DNA of 64,000 nt from Tepidicella xavieri (GTDB taxonomy: Bacteria > Pseudomonadota > Gammaproteobacteria > Burkholderiales > Burkholderiaceae_C). Below are positions 25,426-35,065 of this stretch, piece by piece; within the stretch, counting starts at the first letter, position 1, and every line of letters begins with the position of its first letter. Both the position numbers and the translations under genes were made by a program. A model generated the notes under the pieces. It saw only the letters and a list, made by a program, of their open reading frames with translations. It searched no databases and was not told where the DNA came from. The stretch spans positions 196,738 through 260,737 of the forward strand of contig NZ_SNYL01000001.1 in NCBI RefSeq assembly GCF_004363315.1. Direction: 5' to 3'.

Positions 25426-28335
25426 TCATTGACAGGCTTCGCAACCCGGATCGTCGATGGCGCAGAACTTGATGTCGGTGGCCGGCGCGTCCAGCACCGG
25501 GGCGCTGGCCGCCACGCTGGCCGGCGCCGCTTGCAGGGTGCCACTGGCTGTCGGGACGGCGTTCAACTGGCCAATCCGGCCGGTGGCTTTTTCGGCGTGG
25601 GTGGCCCCGGTGGTGCGCAGGTAGTAGGTGGTCTTCAAGCCACGGATCCAAGCCAGCTTGTAAGTCTCGTCCAGCTTCTTGCCCGAAGCGCCGGCCATGT
25701 AGATGTTGAGGCTTTGCGCCTGGTCGATCCACTTCTGGCGCCGCGCGGCGGCCTCCACCAGCCACACCGGCTCGATCTCGAACGCGGTGCGGTAGAGTTC
25801 CTTGAGCTCCTGCGGCACGCGGTCGATCGGCCACAGCGAGCCGTCGAAGTGCTTGAGGTCCATGATCATCACCTCGTCCCACAGGCCCAGGCGCTTGAGG
25901 TCTTTGACCAGATAGCTGTTGATGACGGTGAATTCGCCCGACAGGTTGGACTTGACCGACAGGTTGCCGAAGCACGGCTCGATGGACGCATCCACCCCGA
26001 TGATGTTGGAGATGGTGGCGGTCGGCGCGATGGCGATGCAGTTGGAGTTGCGCATGCCGTCGCGGGCGATCTTGGCGCGCAGGGCGTCCCAGTCCAGCGT
26101 GCGCGAGCGGTCCACCTCCAGGTAGCCGCCACGCTCTTGCGCCAGCAGGTCCAGCGAGTCGATCGGCAGGATGCCGCGGTCCCACAGAGAGCCTTTGTAG
26201 GTCGAGTATTTGCCACGCTCGGCGGCCAGGTCGGTCGATGCCCAGTAGGCGTAGTAGCACACCGCTTCCATCGAGCGGTCGGCGAACTCGATGGCCGCTT
26301 CAGACGCGTAGGGCACGCGCATCATGTACAGCGCGTCCTGGAAGCCCATGATCCCCATGCCCACCGGCCGGTGGCGCAGATTGGAGTCGCGCGCCTTCTT
26401 GACCGCGTAGTAGTTGATGTCGATCACGTTGTCGAGCATGCGCATCGCGGTGGCGATGGTGCGCTTGAGCTTGTCGTGGTCGAGTTCCTTGCCGTTGGGG
26501 CCGTCTTTGAGGTGCTGAGCCAGGTTGACCGAGCCCAGGTTGCACACGGCGGTTTCGGTGTCGCTGGTGTTGAGCGTGATCTCGGTGCACAGGTTGGAGG
26601 AGTGCACCACGCCCACGTGCTGTTGCGGGCTGCGGATGTTGCACGGGTCTTTGAACGTGATCCACGGGTGGCCGGTCTCGAACAGCATGGTCAGCATCTT
26701 GCGCCACAGGTCCACGGCCGCCACTTTCTTGTAGGGCTTGATTTCGCCGCGCGCGGCTTTTTTTTCGTATGCCAGGTAGGCACGTTCAAATTCTTGCCCG
26801 AATTTGTCGTGCAGGTCGGGCACGCTGTTGGGGCTGAACAGGCTCCATTCGCCTTTTTCCATCACGCGCTTCATGAACAGGTCCGGGATCCAGTTGGCCG
26901 TGTTCATGTCGTGCGTGCGGCGGCGGTCGTCGCCGGTGTTCTTGCGCAGTTCGAGGAACTCCTCGATGTCGAGGTGCCAGGTCTCCAGATAGCAGCACAC
27001 CGCGCCCTTCCTCTTGCCGCCTTGGTTGACGGCGACTGCGGTGTCATTGACCACCTTCAGGAACGGCACCACGCCCTGGCTTTCGCCGTTGGTGCCCTTG
27101 ATGTGGCTGCCCAGCGCACGCACGCGCGTCCAGTCGTTGCCCAGCCCGCCGGCAAACTTGGACAGCAGGGCGTTCTCCTTGATCGATTCGTAGATGCCGT
27201 CCAGATCGTCGGGCACCGTGGTCAGGTAGCAGCTGGACAGCTGCGAGCGCAGCGTGCCCGAGTTGAACAGCGTGGGCGTGGACGACATGAAGTCGAAGCT
27301 GGAGAGCACCTCGTAGAACTCGATGGCGCGCGCCTCGCGGTCGATCTCGTTGAGCGCCAGGCCCATGGCCACGCGCATGAAGAAGGCCTGCGGCAGCTCG
27401 ATGCGCTGTTTGCGCACGTGCAGGAAGTAACGGTCGTACAGGGTCTGCAGCCCCAGGTAGTCGAACTGCAGGTCGCGCTCGGGTTTGAGCGCCGCCCCGA
27501 GCTTTTTCAGGTCGTAGTTCAACAGCTCAGGGTTGAGCAGTTCGGCTTCCACGCCCCGCTTGATGAAGGCGGGGAAGTAATCGGCGTAGCGCTCGCGCAT
27601 TTGCGCGTGGGTGGTTTCTTCGCCCAGCACCTCTTTGTAGATGGTGTGCAGCAGCAGCCGTGCGGTGGCGAAGGTGTAGTCGGGGTCGGTCTCGATCTTG
27701 GTGCGCGCGGCCAGGATGGCGGCTTTGTACACCTCGCTCATGGGCACGCCGTCATACAGGTTGCGCATCGTCTCGGCCACGATGGGCTCGGGCTTGACAT
27801 CGGCGCCCAGGCCTTCGCAGGCCGAGGCGATCAGCGCGTGCAGGCGCGGCACGTCCAGCTCGATGCGCTGGCCTTGGTCGGTGACATGGATGGCCGGGGC
27901 GGCGGCCGACTGTTGCTCGGCCTGTTTGGTCGCGCGCTCCTGGGCCCGGCGTTCGCGGTACAGCACATAGGCGCGGGCCACTTCGTGGTGGCCGCCCCGC
28001 ATCAGGCCCAGTTCCACCTGGTCCTGCACGTCCTCGATGTGGAAAGTGCCGCCGCCCGGGCGCGAGCGCATCAGGGCGCGAACCACGGTCTGCGTCAACT
28101 GCTCCACGTCTTCGCGCACGCTGGCCGACGCCGCTCCTTGCGCGCCACGAACCGCCAGAAAGGCTTTCATCAGCGCCACGGCGATCTTGTTCGGCTCAAA
28201 CGGCACCACGGCGCCGTTGCGGCGGATGATCTGGTAGTTTTGCAGCGTGCCGGCCTGGGCGGGGCGTGCGGCCTGGGGCGCATAGGCAGCGGCGCTGTGG
28301 CTGCCGGACTCGGGGGTCAAGGTGGTGGCTTGCAT
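25426..28335 (-). CDS. nrdA: Class Ia ribonucleotide reductase, alpha (catalytic) subunit
   Basis: A 969-residue R1 protein with an N-terminal ATP-cone (IIRRNGAVVPFEPNKIAVALMKAF, about residues 36-135) for overall activity control, then the ten-stranded barrel. Recognisable segments are STPTLFNSGTLRSQLSSCYL, SKFAGGLGNDWTRVR, VHSSNLCTEI with the catalytic Cys-x-Glu, and VCNLGSVNL. The C-terminal redox tail FCAIDDPGCEACQ carries Cys residues for thioredoxin or glutaredoxin reduction. Extra sequence inserted after the ATP-cone makes it longer than the E. coli protein. The ATG at 28335 follows GAGAGG. Confidence 0.96.
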   Translation of the reverse strand: MQATTLTPESGSHSAAAYAPQAARPAQAGTLQNYQIIRRNGAVVPFEPNKIAVALMKAFLAVRGAQGAASASVREDVEQLTQTVVRALMRSRPGGGTFHIEDVQDQVELGLMRGGHHEVARAYVLYRERRAQERATKQAEQQSAAAPAIHVTDQGQRIELDVPRLHALIASACEGLGADVKPEPIVAETMRNLYDGVPMSEVYKAAILAARTKIETDPDYTFATARLLLHTIYKEVLGEETTHAQMRERYADYFPAFIKRGVEAELLNPELLNYDLKKLGAALKPERDLQFDYLGLQTLYDRYFLHVRKQRIELPQAFFMRVAMGLALNEIDREARAIEFYEVLSSFDFMSSTPTLFNSGTLRSQLSSCYLTTVPDDLDGIYESIKENALLSKFAGGLGNDWTRVRALGSHIKGTNGESQGVVPFLKVVNDTAVAVNQGGKRKGAVCCYLETWHLDIEEFLELRKNTGDDRRRTHDMNTANWIPDLFMKRVMEKGEWSLFSPNSVPDLHDKFGQEFERAYLAYEKKAARGEIKPYKKVAAVDLWRKMLTMLFETGHPWITFKDPCNIRSPQQHVGVVHSSNLCTEITLNTSDTETAVCNLGSVNLAQHLKDGPNGKELDHDKLKRTIATAMRMLDNVIDINYYAVKKARDSNLRHRPVGMGIMGFQDALYMMRVPYASEAAIEFADRSMEAVCYYAYWASTDLAAERGKYSTYKGSLWDRGILPIDSLDLLAQERGGYLEVDRSRTLDWDALRAKIARDGMRNSNCIAIAPTATISNIIGVDASIEPCFGNLSVKSNLSGEFTVINSYLVKDLKRLGLWDEVMIMDLKHFDGSLWPIDRVPQELKELYRTAFEIEPVWLVEAAARRQKWIDQAQSLNIYMAGASGKKLDETYKLAWIRGLKTTYYLRTTGATHAEKATGRIGQLNAVPTASGTLQAAPASVAASAPVLDAPATDIKFCAIDDPGCEACQ

Positions 28336-28402
28336 GGGTCCTCTCGCTAAGTGTCTGGTTCTGATGGGGCGCGGCGCACAGGCGTGCGCCGGTGTGGCGT
28401 CG

Positions 28403-28422
28403 CTGACCGCTTGAGCGGTCAG
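28403..28422 (-). promoter_or_regulatory. Hairpin in the nrdA 5' leader
   Basis: CTGACCGC (28403-28410) pairs perfectly with GCGGTCAG (28415-28422) around TTGA, lying between the NrdR boxes and the nrdA start. Its role is unknown. Confidence 0.4.
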
Positions 28423-28434
28423 GCACAGCAGAGG

Positions 28435-28450
28435 GCACTAGGGATAGTGT
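28435..28450. promoter_or_regulatory. NrdR box 1 upstream of nrdAB
   Basis: GCACTAGGGATAGTGT matches the NrdR consensus (ACACTATATATAGTGT type: CACTA-n4-TAGTGT). It is 32 bases, about three helical turns, start to start from box 2, the classical tandem arrangement. NrdR is the zinc-finger/ATP-cone repressor of ribonucleotide reductase genes. Confidence 0.88.
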
Positions 28451-28466
28451 GTGCCGGCTCTTTGAA

Positions 28467-28482
28467 ACACTAGCTGTAGTGT
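28467..28482. promoter_or_regulatory. NrdR box 2 upstream of nrdAB
   Basis: ACACTAGCTGTAGTGT has both 6-base arms, ACACTA and TAGTGT, exactly as in the NrdR consensus. Together with box 1 it should overlap or flank the nrdA promoter about 100-150 bases before the start codon. Confidence 0.9.
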
Positions 28483-28506
28483 AGCGGCACTCGTGGCCAA
28501 AGTGCG

Positions 28507-28604
28507 GGGGGCGACGAAAAAAAGCCGCCCCCGAGTCGGTCGCTCGCAGGCAGACCTAGGGAAAGTCCCTGTGCGCCGGCGGCGTCGCCTGCGCCGATGG
28601 GGCC
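28507..28604 (-). other. Structured GC-rich stretch between ampD and the nrdA promoter
   Basis: About 100 bases with no gene but dense inverted repeats. GGGGGCG (28509-28515 region) pairs with CGCCCCC (28526-28532) around a loop holding seven A residues (T on the minus strand). AGGGA/TCCCT forms a small stem at 28557-28569. CGCAGGC (28546-28552) can pair with GCCTGCG (28586-28592). On the minus strand this follows the ampD stop directly, so an ampD terminator is the simplest reading; a small structured RNA is possible. Confidence 0.4.
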
Positions 28605-29159
28605 TCAGGCGGTCAGGTCGACGGCAGGAAAACGGTGGGCCGGCCAGCCCGTCAGCCGTTGCAAACAAGCCCAGTCGAAGCCGGGCCCCGGGTCACGCTT
28701 GCGGCCGGGGGCCACATGCTCGTGGCCCACCACGTGCTCGATGGGGTGGCGGCTGGCCAGGGTGTGGCACAGCGCGGCCAGGGTGTGGTACTGGGCGGGC
28801 TCAAACGTCTCGCCCTCCAGTCCTTCCAGTTCGATGCCGATGGAGTAATCGTTGCAATTGGGGCGGCCCATCCACGCCGATGCCCCGGCGTGCCAGGCCC
28901 GGTGCTCGTCCGCCACGAATTGCACCGGCTCGCCGGTGCGACGGATGAAGTAGTGCGCCGAGACTTGCAGGCCGCGAATGCCCTGGAAATAGGGGTGGGC
29001 GTCCCAGTCCAGCGTGCCGGTGAAGAGCTGCTCCACCTCAGGCCCCCCGTATTGCCCGGGGGGCAGGCTGATGGAGTGGATGACGATGAGACTCGGCGCC
29101 ACGCCAGGGGGCCGTGGGCCGAAATGCGGAGACGGTACCGTGCGGATGTGCAGGCTCAT
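28605..29159 (-). CDS. ampD: 1,6-anhydro-N-acetylmuramyl-L-alanine amidase AmpD
   Basis: A 184-residue cytoplasmic zinc amidase that cleaves the stem peptide from anhydromuropeptides during cell-wall recycling. The zinc ligands are visible: His28 in VIHSISLPP, His146 in VGHEHVAPGRKRDPG, and Asp156. The catalytic Lys154 sits between the last two with the same spacing as in AmpD of enterobacteria. HYFIRRTGEPVQFV and RAWHAG are also typical. It overlaps the upstream small gene by 4 bases (ATGA), implying translational coupling. Confidence 0.95.
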   Translation of the reverse strand: MSLHIRTVPSPHFGPRPPGVAPSLIVIHSISLPPGQYGGPEVEQLFTGTLDWDAHPYFQGIRGLQVSAHYFIRRTGEPVQFVADEHRAWHAGASAWMGRPNCNDYSIGIELEGLEGETFEPAQYHTLAALCHTLASRHPIEHVVGHEHVAPGRKRDPGPGFDWACLQRLTGWPAHRFPAVDLTA

Positions 29160-29416
29160 GAAAACGCGAACGAGCGGGCCTTGTTGTCGTCCACTTCCTC
29201 GACCGAGACGACGAACTTTTTCGACAGGATGGCCATTTCCCCGACATCCGAATTCATCTGGATGGGGAAGAACTTGCGCTCGTCATTGAGCAGATCCTGG
29301 ATGCGTTCGCCGGGTGCCAGATGCACATAGCCCCGAAACCGGTCGCCATCGTGCATCTTCACGCTGACGAACACGCGCCGGGTTTCCTGCTTGAGGGGGG
29401 CGGATGGAGCGTTCAT
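29156..29416 (-). CDS. Small conserved hypothetical protein upstream of ampD
   Basis: An 86-residue protein that I do not recognise. The start ATG at 29416 (MNAPSAPLK) is preferred over an in-frame TTG ten codons upstream. The body reads RRVFVSVKMHDGDRFRGYVHLAPGERIQDLLNDERKFFPI, with beta-strand alternation and no cysteine, signal or membrane segment. A small beta-barrel or PilZ-like fold is conceivable but not shown. Its stop overlaps the ampD start, so the two are cotranslated. Confidence 0.7.
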   Translation of the reverse strand: MNAPSAPLKQETRRVFVSVKMHDGDRFRGYVHLAPGERIQDLLNDERKFFPIQMNSDVGEMAILSKKFVVSVEEVDDNKARSFAFS

Positions 29417-29507
29417 GGCGATCGAGAGCGAAGGTTCGGTTAGCAAGAGGCCTCGGTGAAAGTGTCACACAACTGGCGCAAGTTCTGGCCCTGTGCAACG
29501 CAAAAAA

Positions 29508-30083
29508 TCATTGACACGCAGGTTGCGCGGTGGTGGGGCGTTCGATGCGGACACGCCCTGGGGCGGACATCACAATGTGCCGGAAGTACCGCGGATCTGT
29601 TTCCCCGGCTATGCAGAGCGTGAAAGTACCGGCCTGAAAGGCGCCAGAAGTCAGCCTGGGCTGTCCGTCGGGGTGGTAGCGCGCATAACGGCTTACCGGT
29701 GTGTTGCCGCTGAGGCGCACGCGGCCGGGCAGGCTGCCTTGCCACAACACCACGTCTGCTGGATCCAGCCAGCCATTGCGGTTGGTATCCACGAACAGCG
29801 TGTAGCCATGGTTCCAGCTTGTGCCCGGGGCACAAGGTGCACTGATCGGGCTGGTGGCGCACAGCATCACGGGCCGACCGCTGGCAATGGCATCCACCCT
29901 GGCGCGGTGTAGCAAGGCCAGCCAGCCATTGGTGGCTTGGGTGAGTGCCCAGTCCTGACGCCAATGCTTGAGGTGAGGGGCTGCCACCGCCCACCCTACA
30001 GCCATCACGGCCACCACGGTCAGCCATTCCACCAGCGTAACGCCACGCACGCCCGGCTGGGCGCGCCCTCTGCATGCGCGCAT
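29508..30083 (-). CDS. Type IV pseudopilin, GspH/FimT type (distal copy)
   Basis: A 191-residue minor pilin-like protein. The N-terminal GVTLVEWLTVVAVMAVGWAVA is a class III prepilin signal: Gly before the cleavage point, then a hydrophobic helix with Glu at mature position 5. The mature N-terminal residue is Val rather than Phe. The C-terminal part has the GspH pattern of short strands with WNHGYTLFVDTNRNG, a Ca- or turn-like Asp/Asn segment, and several Cys. It lies 48 bases after pilE and seems to be the last gene of the minor pilin cluster. Confidence 0.82.
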   Translation of the reverse strand: MRACRGRAQPGVRGVTLVEWLTVVAVMAVGWAVAAPHLKHWRQDWALTQATNGWLALLHRARVDAIASGRPVMLCATSPISAPCAPGTSWNHGYTLFVDTNRNGWLDPADVVLWQGSLPGRVRLSGNTPVSRYARYHPDGQPRLTSGAFQAGTFTLCIAGETDPRYFRHIVMSAPGRVRIERPTTAQPACQ

Positions 30084-30131
30084 GATCCTGCCCTGAATAT
30101 CGTTTTTGGGGCAGGATTGTAGCCATCGAGA

Positions 30132-30590
30132 TCACCAGCAGCCTTGCGAAAGAGCGTTTTGATCGTTTCGGGACAAGCGGGCGCCTTGGTGATTGAGAAT
30201 CAGCACGGCGCAGTTGGCGTCTCGTTGCGCTTGTATGCCTTGGGCCGTGGCGCGAAATTCGAAAGTGGTGGCCGTTACCGCTGCCAGGCTGAAGACGTAA
30301 CGTTGCTGGTTGCCATTGATGTCGTTGACGCAATTCAGGATGGGGAAGGCATCTGGAGGCGGATTGTCGGGATCGGTGACCGGCGCATTCGGGAACGCGT
30401 CGTAGCGCAGATTGGTGGTGTACACCCGCTCGGCCAGTTGGGCGTATTCAGACAGACACGCCTGTGCTGCAGACCGGTGGGTGCGGGTGATGTGATTCAC
30501 ATACGAAGGATATGCCACCGCCGCGAGTATGCCCACGATAGCCACGACGATCATCACTTCGATCAGGGTGAAGCCGCGAGTTGCTTTCAT
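30132..30590 (-). CDS. pilE: Minor type IV pilin PilE
   Basis: A 152-residue prepilin. [20 protein letters not shown] is a textbook class IVa leader, cleaved between Gly6 and Phe7, with Glu at mature position 5. The body carries [26 protein letters not shown], the pattern of PilE proteins that follow pilY1 in beta- and gammaproteobacteria, and a disulfide pair near the C-terminus. The start is at 30590; twelve upstream in-frame codons overlap the pilY1 end and are not part of a prepilin leader. It is 8 bases downstream of pilY1. Confidence 0.92.
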   Translation of the reverse strand: MKATRGFTLIEVMIVVAIVGILAAVAYPSYVNHITRTHRSAAQACLSEYAQLAERVYTTNLRYDAFPNAPVTDPDNPPPDAFPILNCVNDINGNQQRYVFSLAAVTATTFEFRATAQGIQAQRDANCAVLILNHQGARLSRNDQNALSQGCW

Positions 30591-30598
30591 GCCGATTC

Positions 30599-33500
30599 CT
30601 AGTTCGTCCGCCGGATTTCGCGCCATGACGTTCGGCGCAAGATGTCCTGCCCCACATTGCCGCTGGTCAAGATCTGGTTGATGGTTCCATCTTCACGGTT
30701 GACCTGCATCACGTTGCCGGTGAAGATGGGGTTGAACGGTGCATTGGCGATGCCCAGGCCAGAGACGAACAGCAGCGCGCCATTGATCACCATGCCATCT
30801 CCCGCGTTGACAAAACCGTCCAGGTTCACGTCAAAGAACGAAGCAGACAGGCGCCCGCCCTTGAACGGGTCTACCGCCATGATGAAGCCGCGCCCCGTGG
30901 GTGCACAGCGATCATTGACATCGGGGATGCGGGTGGTGCCGATCAGAACCCGGCCGCGCAGCAGGTTGGGCAACACCATGCGTTCCCCTGAGACGGGCAG
31001 ATCAAAGTACCAGCCTCGCAAGGCGCCTGTGACTTCCGTGCCTTCGTTGAGGACCCTTCGCACGAACTCCTGCCCTTCCACCGTGAAGTCGCCAATGAAA
31101 CCGACGGCTGATAGTTGATTGCGACCGGTGATGAGTGTGCCGTCGATCAGGCCGTACCACGTTTGCGCAGCCGTGCTGCTCAGATCGCTGGTGTTCAGAT
31201 AACGTCCGGTTCCGAAGAAGATCCAGGTGTCTGCGGTGTCCGGATTTTTCGCGACCAGGGGGCTGGCGCTGATGGGTTGGGGATTGCCATTGGCGTCGCG
31301 GGCATGGAACACCTTAGTGGCTGTTGGCGTGCCCGTTCCCAGCCCACTGAAACGCCATACCCCGCCGGACAGGTCGCCCGCATAGGCGCGGTCGCTGAAG
31401 CCATCGTTGTTGCTGTCCCAGGCGAAAACGGCTGACAGGCCGATGCTTCCGGTTTCTGCCGTGTCCACCACCGTGGATACCCCGTCACTGAGGCGGATGG
31501 TGATCAGTTGAGCCCGGTTCCCGGTGCTGTTGGGGCCGTTGCCCATCAGGACTCGCCAGTCGCCGTTGGCCACCTGCGCGATCACAGGCTTGCCCAGCAC
31601 ATTGCCCAAGGCGGGAATGTCGCTGGCATTGCGTTCCCACATGAAGCGGATGTCGCCCGGGTTGGTCACGTCCAGCGCAAACACGCTCCGCCCGCCCCGG
31701 CCTTGGGTGCCGATGAGCACGGTGCGCCATTGAGCCTGATGCCAAGAGGTGTTGCCGCCAGACACGGCGGTGTAGGCATCGGCGACGGTGATTTCCCCGT
31801 CCAGGTAGTAGCGGTGGGTGTAGCCGGGTTGGGCGTAATCCTTCAGGTCGTTCGCAAACACCGATCGCGGGATGAATGCGAAGGTTTCAGCACCGGTGAC
31901 CGCATTGAAGCCATGCAGCATGCCGTCATTGGCGCTCACATAGATCATCTTCGTGCGGTTGGCGCGATTGTTGACGAACGTGTTGTAGGCATTGGCGCCA
32001 TTGAAAGCGCTGCCTGTGTACAGGCCTGCGGGCGGTGCCCCCACAAATACGGGTTGGGAATTGATGATGGAGCCCAGCACGTCAGAGCGGCGCCGGAACG
32101 TGCCATTGGGTTCTTCCAATGAACGGTCGCCCCGCAGGTAATTCACCATCTGCTGTACCTGGGTATTGGTGAAAGAGGCGCTGGGCATGCCCAAAGCATC
32201 GCGAATGCGATTGCGCTCTGCATTGTTATTGGTCCATTGGAAAGGTGCCATTTCAGCGCCATCGGCCAGATTGGCACGGATATTGCGGCTGCCATGGGCA
32301 GGCAGGTTTTCGCCGGCCGTCCAGGCCGTTCGCACAATGCGGCCATTGGTGGGATCGAGCTCGAACGCCACCAAGTCGCCCCCAAAAGTGCCAGATTTGT
32401 AGATCGACTGGTAAATGGCCGTTCCAGTTTCCAGCCGGGTGGAGTTGGCAGCCAGCGATGCCCCAGAGCGCCGCTGTTCGGCTTCCACCTGCTCAAATGC
32501 GGCCCGCAGGCTCTCGATCATTCGGGTGGCGTCGCTGGCCACGTAAAAATTATCGGGCCGGATGTAAGCGTTGTTGCCGCTGCCAGAGAGAATCTCGCCG
32601 TTGCGGCTCCACCATGATTGGGGCAAGGGCGTGGTATGGGTATAGGGGTTGAAGCCTTCAGGTACCCGGAACCCTCCATATTTGGCCGCCAGCCAGTACT
32701 GGTTATCGGTCCGGCCTGCCAGTACCTGATTTTCTCGTACATCTACCCAGTGGGTGGAGATCGTTTGCTTGCCTTGGAGGTCGGGGCGCAAATCGACCGT
32801 TCTGGCGTGGTAGGCCATGCCGGCAATATACGCGGAATTTTCGCGTCCTGTATAGATTGCAGGTACCCGATTGGTAATGCCTTCAAGTTGAAAAACTTTT
32901 TGCGTGGCCGTCAGCACATTGATGCCTGTATCGGCTGCCACGGCCGCGGGCATGGGTGGCTCGTTGGACGTGACCAAGTTGCCGGGGAGATTTTTGTCTC
33001 GATGGGTATTGACATCGCCAATACCCAAGATGGCGGTGGGCTGACACCAGAACTGGTAAGGGTCGTCCCAATTGGTGATCACAGGGAAGCCGTCGGCCAA
33101 TTGATAGTTGGCACTGGCCGAATTGCCGTTTAGGACGGTGTATTCGGGAACGTTGCCTAGGCCGCGGATGTAGCGCAAGGCGGCATAATACATTTCACTG
33201 ACCGGGTCTCGGCTTTTATGGTTGGCCGTGGTCATTTGTCCGAACTTATTGATGTAATTGATGATGCCACTGTCTTCGATAGTGGGGTTTCGGCTGGCCA
33301 CAGTGGCTACGGTGGCAGAAGCATCCGCAGGATCGGGGTTACGGATAAAGACGCCCGTATCTGGGTTCCATTCCTGACGAGGATTGCTTCTCCACCCTTG
33401 TAAGCCATCGAACTCCCGCGGGCCCACATATTTTTGGCGGCCTCGCAATGCTGCCCCATCACGGCCACCATTGACAGTGCTGGAGTCATTCAGGTAGCCA

Positions 33501-34447
33501 AAAATACTGAAGCGAAGGCGCTCTGCATACTCTTGAATCAGCCCTTCAGGTTTCCAACCATTGGCTGGTAGGGTGGCGTTTTTGGGATAGCGGACACAGT
33601 TTTCCTCAAGAAAAGCGGTGCCACCGTTGGCAATGGCAAAGCTGGAGGTGGCATCGCACACCTTCACCCGTGCGCTGAACACATAGGCGCGATCCGACTG
33701 GAGGTTGTTGCGCCCATGAACGCTGGGGTTGTAAGCCACGACGTTGGAGTCGTTGGCGGCCAAATTCAGCACATTGTCGTTGTCGTTGTCCAGCACCAGG
33801 CGGAACTGGTTGCCCAACCCATGGACACGGATGCGCAACGAATTGAGTGAAGATGCGCTGCCGTTGAGGCCATTGAACGGGGTGGCACCCTGGATGATCG
33901 TGTTGTTGCTGAGGACACGAATGGGGTAGACGCCTGTTCCGCCCTGTCCATCATGACGGGCTTTTTCGAGCCAGGTTTCGCCGGGCTCGTCCTTCACGCG
34001 CAGCCCACCGGTCAGAGCCTTGCGGAATGGATCGATGGTTTGCGTCAATGCCCAGTTCAGAAAGCGGCCGCTCCAGCGCAGGTTGGTGTTGTTGCTGGCG
34101 CAGGTGCCATTGCTGTTGAACCCCACGGGGTAGAAGTGGCGCTCCGCCTCCACGTTGGAAAAATGGTAGGCGTAGCATTTGCTGGAATCGAAATAGCCGG
34201 CATAGGTGCCAGTGGCAGAATAGTTGCCGAGGTTGGCCACGCTGTTGATGGTGGGCCATTCCACCGAAGGGGTCAGCACCAGATTGCCCGGCACGCTCTC
34301 GGCCGCAATCAACGGGCGTTGGTCGATCACCACCTGCGCCAGTACCAGATTGGCTGCCGCCAGTGTGCTGAGCAACCCGATGGGGAGGAGCCTGGCCAGA
34401 CGCTGGTGCCAGCGGCGTGGGTGAACGGATGCGCGGGTGTTTTTCAT
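30599..34447 (-). CDS. pilY1: Type IV pilus tip-associated adhesin PilY1
   Basis: A 1282-residue secreted protein with an N-terminal signal sequence (basic stretch, then [18 protein letters not shown]). The first half is variable. The C-terminal third is the PilY1/Neisseria PilC beta-propeller with [45 protein letters not shown], and the calcium-binding loop [19 protein letters not shown]. The protein is thought to prime the pilus tip together with the minor pilins and to modulate retraction in a calcium-dependent way. It lies between pilX and pilE in the usual order. Base composition in the N-terminal half appears more AT-rich than the neighbouring genes. Confidence 0.95.
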   Translation of the reverse strand: MKNTRASVHPRRWHQRLARLLPIGLLSTLAAANLVLAQVVIDQRPLIAAESVPGNLVLTPSVEWPTINSVANLGNYSATGTYAGYFDSSKCYAYHFSNVEAERHFYPVGFNSNGTCASNNTNLRWSGRFLNWALTQTIDPFRKALTGGLRVKDEPGETWLEKARHDGQGGTGVYPIRVLSNNTIIQGATPFNGLNGSASSLNSLRIRVHGLGNQFRLVLDNDNDNVLNLAANDSNVVAYNPSVHGRNNLQSDRAYVFSARVKVCDATSSFAIANGGTAFLEENCVRYPKNATLPANGWKPEGLIQEYAERLRFSIFGYLNDSSTVNGGRDGAALRGRQKYVGPREFDGLQGWRSNPRQEWNPDTGVFIRNPDPADASATVATVASRNPTIEDSGIINYINKFGQMTTANHKSRDPVSEMYYAALRYIRGLGNVPEYTVLNGNSASANYQLADGFPVITNWDDPYQFWCQPTAILGIGDVNTHRDKNLPGNLVTSNEPPMPAAVAADTGINVLTATQKVFQLEGITNRVPAIYTGRENSAYIAGMAYHARTVDLRPDLQGKQTISTHWVDVRENQVLAGRTDNQYWLAAKYGGFRVPEGFNPYTHTTPLPQSWWSRNGEILSGSGNNAYIRPDNFYVASDATRMIESLRAAFEQVEAEQRRSGASLAANSTRLETGTAIYQSIYKSGTFGGDLVAFELDPTNGRIVRTAWTAGENLPAHGSRNIRANLADGAEMAPFQWTNNNAERNRIRDALGMPSASFTNTQVQQMVNYLRGDRSLEEPNGTFRRRSDVLGSIINSQPVFVGAPPAGLYTGSAFNGANAYNTFVNNRANRTKMIYVSANDGMLHGFNAVTGAETFAFIPRSVFANDLKDYAQPGYTHRYYLDGEITVADAYTAVSGGNTSWHQAQWRTVLIGTQGRGGRSVFALDVTNPGDIRFMWERNASDIPALGNVLGKPVIAQVANGDWRVLMGNGPNSTGNRAQLITIRLSDGVSTVVDTAETGSIGLSAVFAWDSNNDGFSDRAYAGDLSGGVWRFSGLGTGTPTATKVFHARDANGNPQPISASPLVAKNPDTADTWIFFGTGRYLNTSDLSSTAAQTWYGLIDGTLITGRNQLSAVGFIGDFTVEGQEFVRRVLNEGTEVTGALRGWYFDLPVSGERMVLPNLLRGRVLIGTTRIPDVNDRCAPTGRGFIMAVDPFKGGRLSASFFDVNLDGFVNAGDGMVINGALLFVSGLGIANAPFNPIFTGNVMQVNREDGTINQILTSGNVGQDILRRTSWREIRRTN

Positions 34448-34468
34448 GGAGAACTCCCATTCAGGGCA

Positions 34469-35065
34469 TCATTGCCTGACGCGGATCGTGCTTTGGAGCA
34501 TCACGAAAGAGCGGGCGCCGACCTCGTCCGGGGCGCCGTTGCGTACGGTGATTCGGTACACATTGGAAACGGGGGTGCCGCCAGCCTGGTCACCGCCATA
34601 CTGACGGGTGTTGGCGCTTTGTTCCTGCCCTAGCGAGTCTTCCGCAGGCTCTGGGGAGACGCCCAGAAACGCCACATGATATTGAGCCGTGCCCGCTTCG
34701 AAGGCCTCGTTGGGCACCGCTGCGCCCAGGTTTCGCCATGCCGCGTCGGCATCGGCCGGAATGGGGTTGCAGGAGGCGGTACTCCCTGGGCTGCAGTCGA
34801 TTCCGCCATGGGCGGCAATGTCTGGGTTGTTGGCCACGGCGTTTTCCGCCAGTCGCAAAATGCTTTCCGCCGTCTGAAAGGTCAACTCGCGGTCCAGCAC
34901 ATTGGCACTCATGCGTTCCTGCAAGGTGGTGGTGCGTACCGTGCTCAGGCTCAGCAGGGTCACGATCACCAGCACAATGAGTGTGATGACCAGTGCCACG
35001 CCACCTTGTGGGTGGCGGTTGCGTGGCGCCGGATGGCTCTGGGGGGAGAGGTTGGCGTGAATCAT
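34469..35065 (-). CDS. pilX: Minor type IV pilin PilX
   Basis: A 198-residue PilX. It has the characteristic PilX N-terminal QGGVALVITLIVLVIVTLLSLST instead of a GF leader, with the membrane helix and TTTLQERMSANVLDRELTFQTAE directly after it. The C-terminal domain has two spaced Cys and the typical YRITVRNGAPDE segment. Its start overlaps the pilW stop by 4 bases. PilX forms the tip complex with PilV, PilW and PilY1. Confidence 0.92.
   Translation of the reverse strand: MIHANLSPQSHPAPRNRHPQGGVALVITLIVLVIVTLLSLSTVRTTTLQERMSANVLDRELTFQTAESILRLAENAVANNPDIAAHGGIDCSPGSTASCNPIPADADAAWRNLGAAVPNEAFEAGTAQYHVAFLGVSPEPAEDSLGQEQSANTRQYGGDQAGGTPVSNVYRITVRNGAPDEVGARSFVMLQSTIRVRQ

Noticed and set aside
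25303..28350. A 1015-codon plus-strand open frame opposite nrdA
   Set aside because: It is the antisense frame of a highly conserved gene. It has no family motif and is full of Val/Gln/His runs arising from the reverse of nrdA codons.
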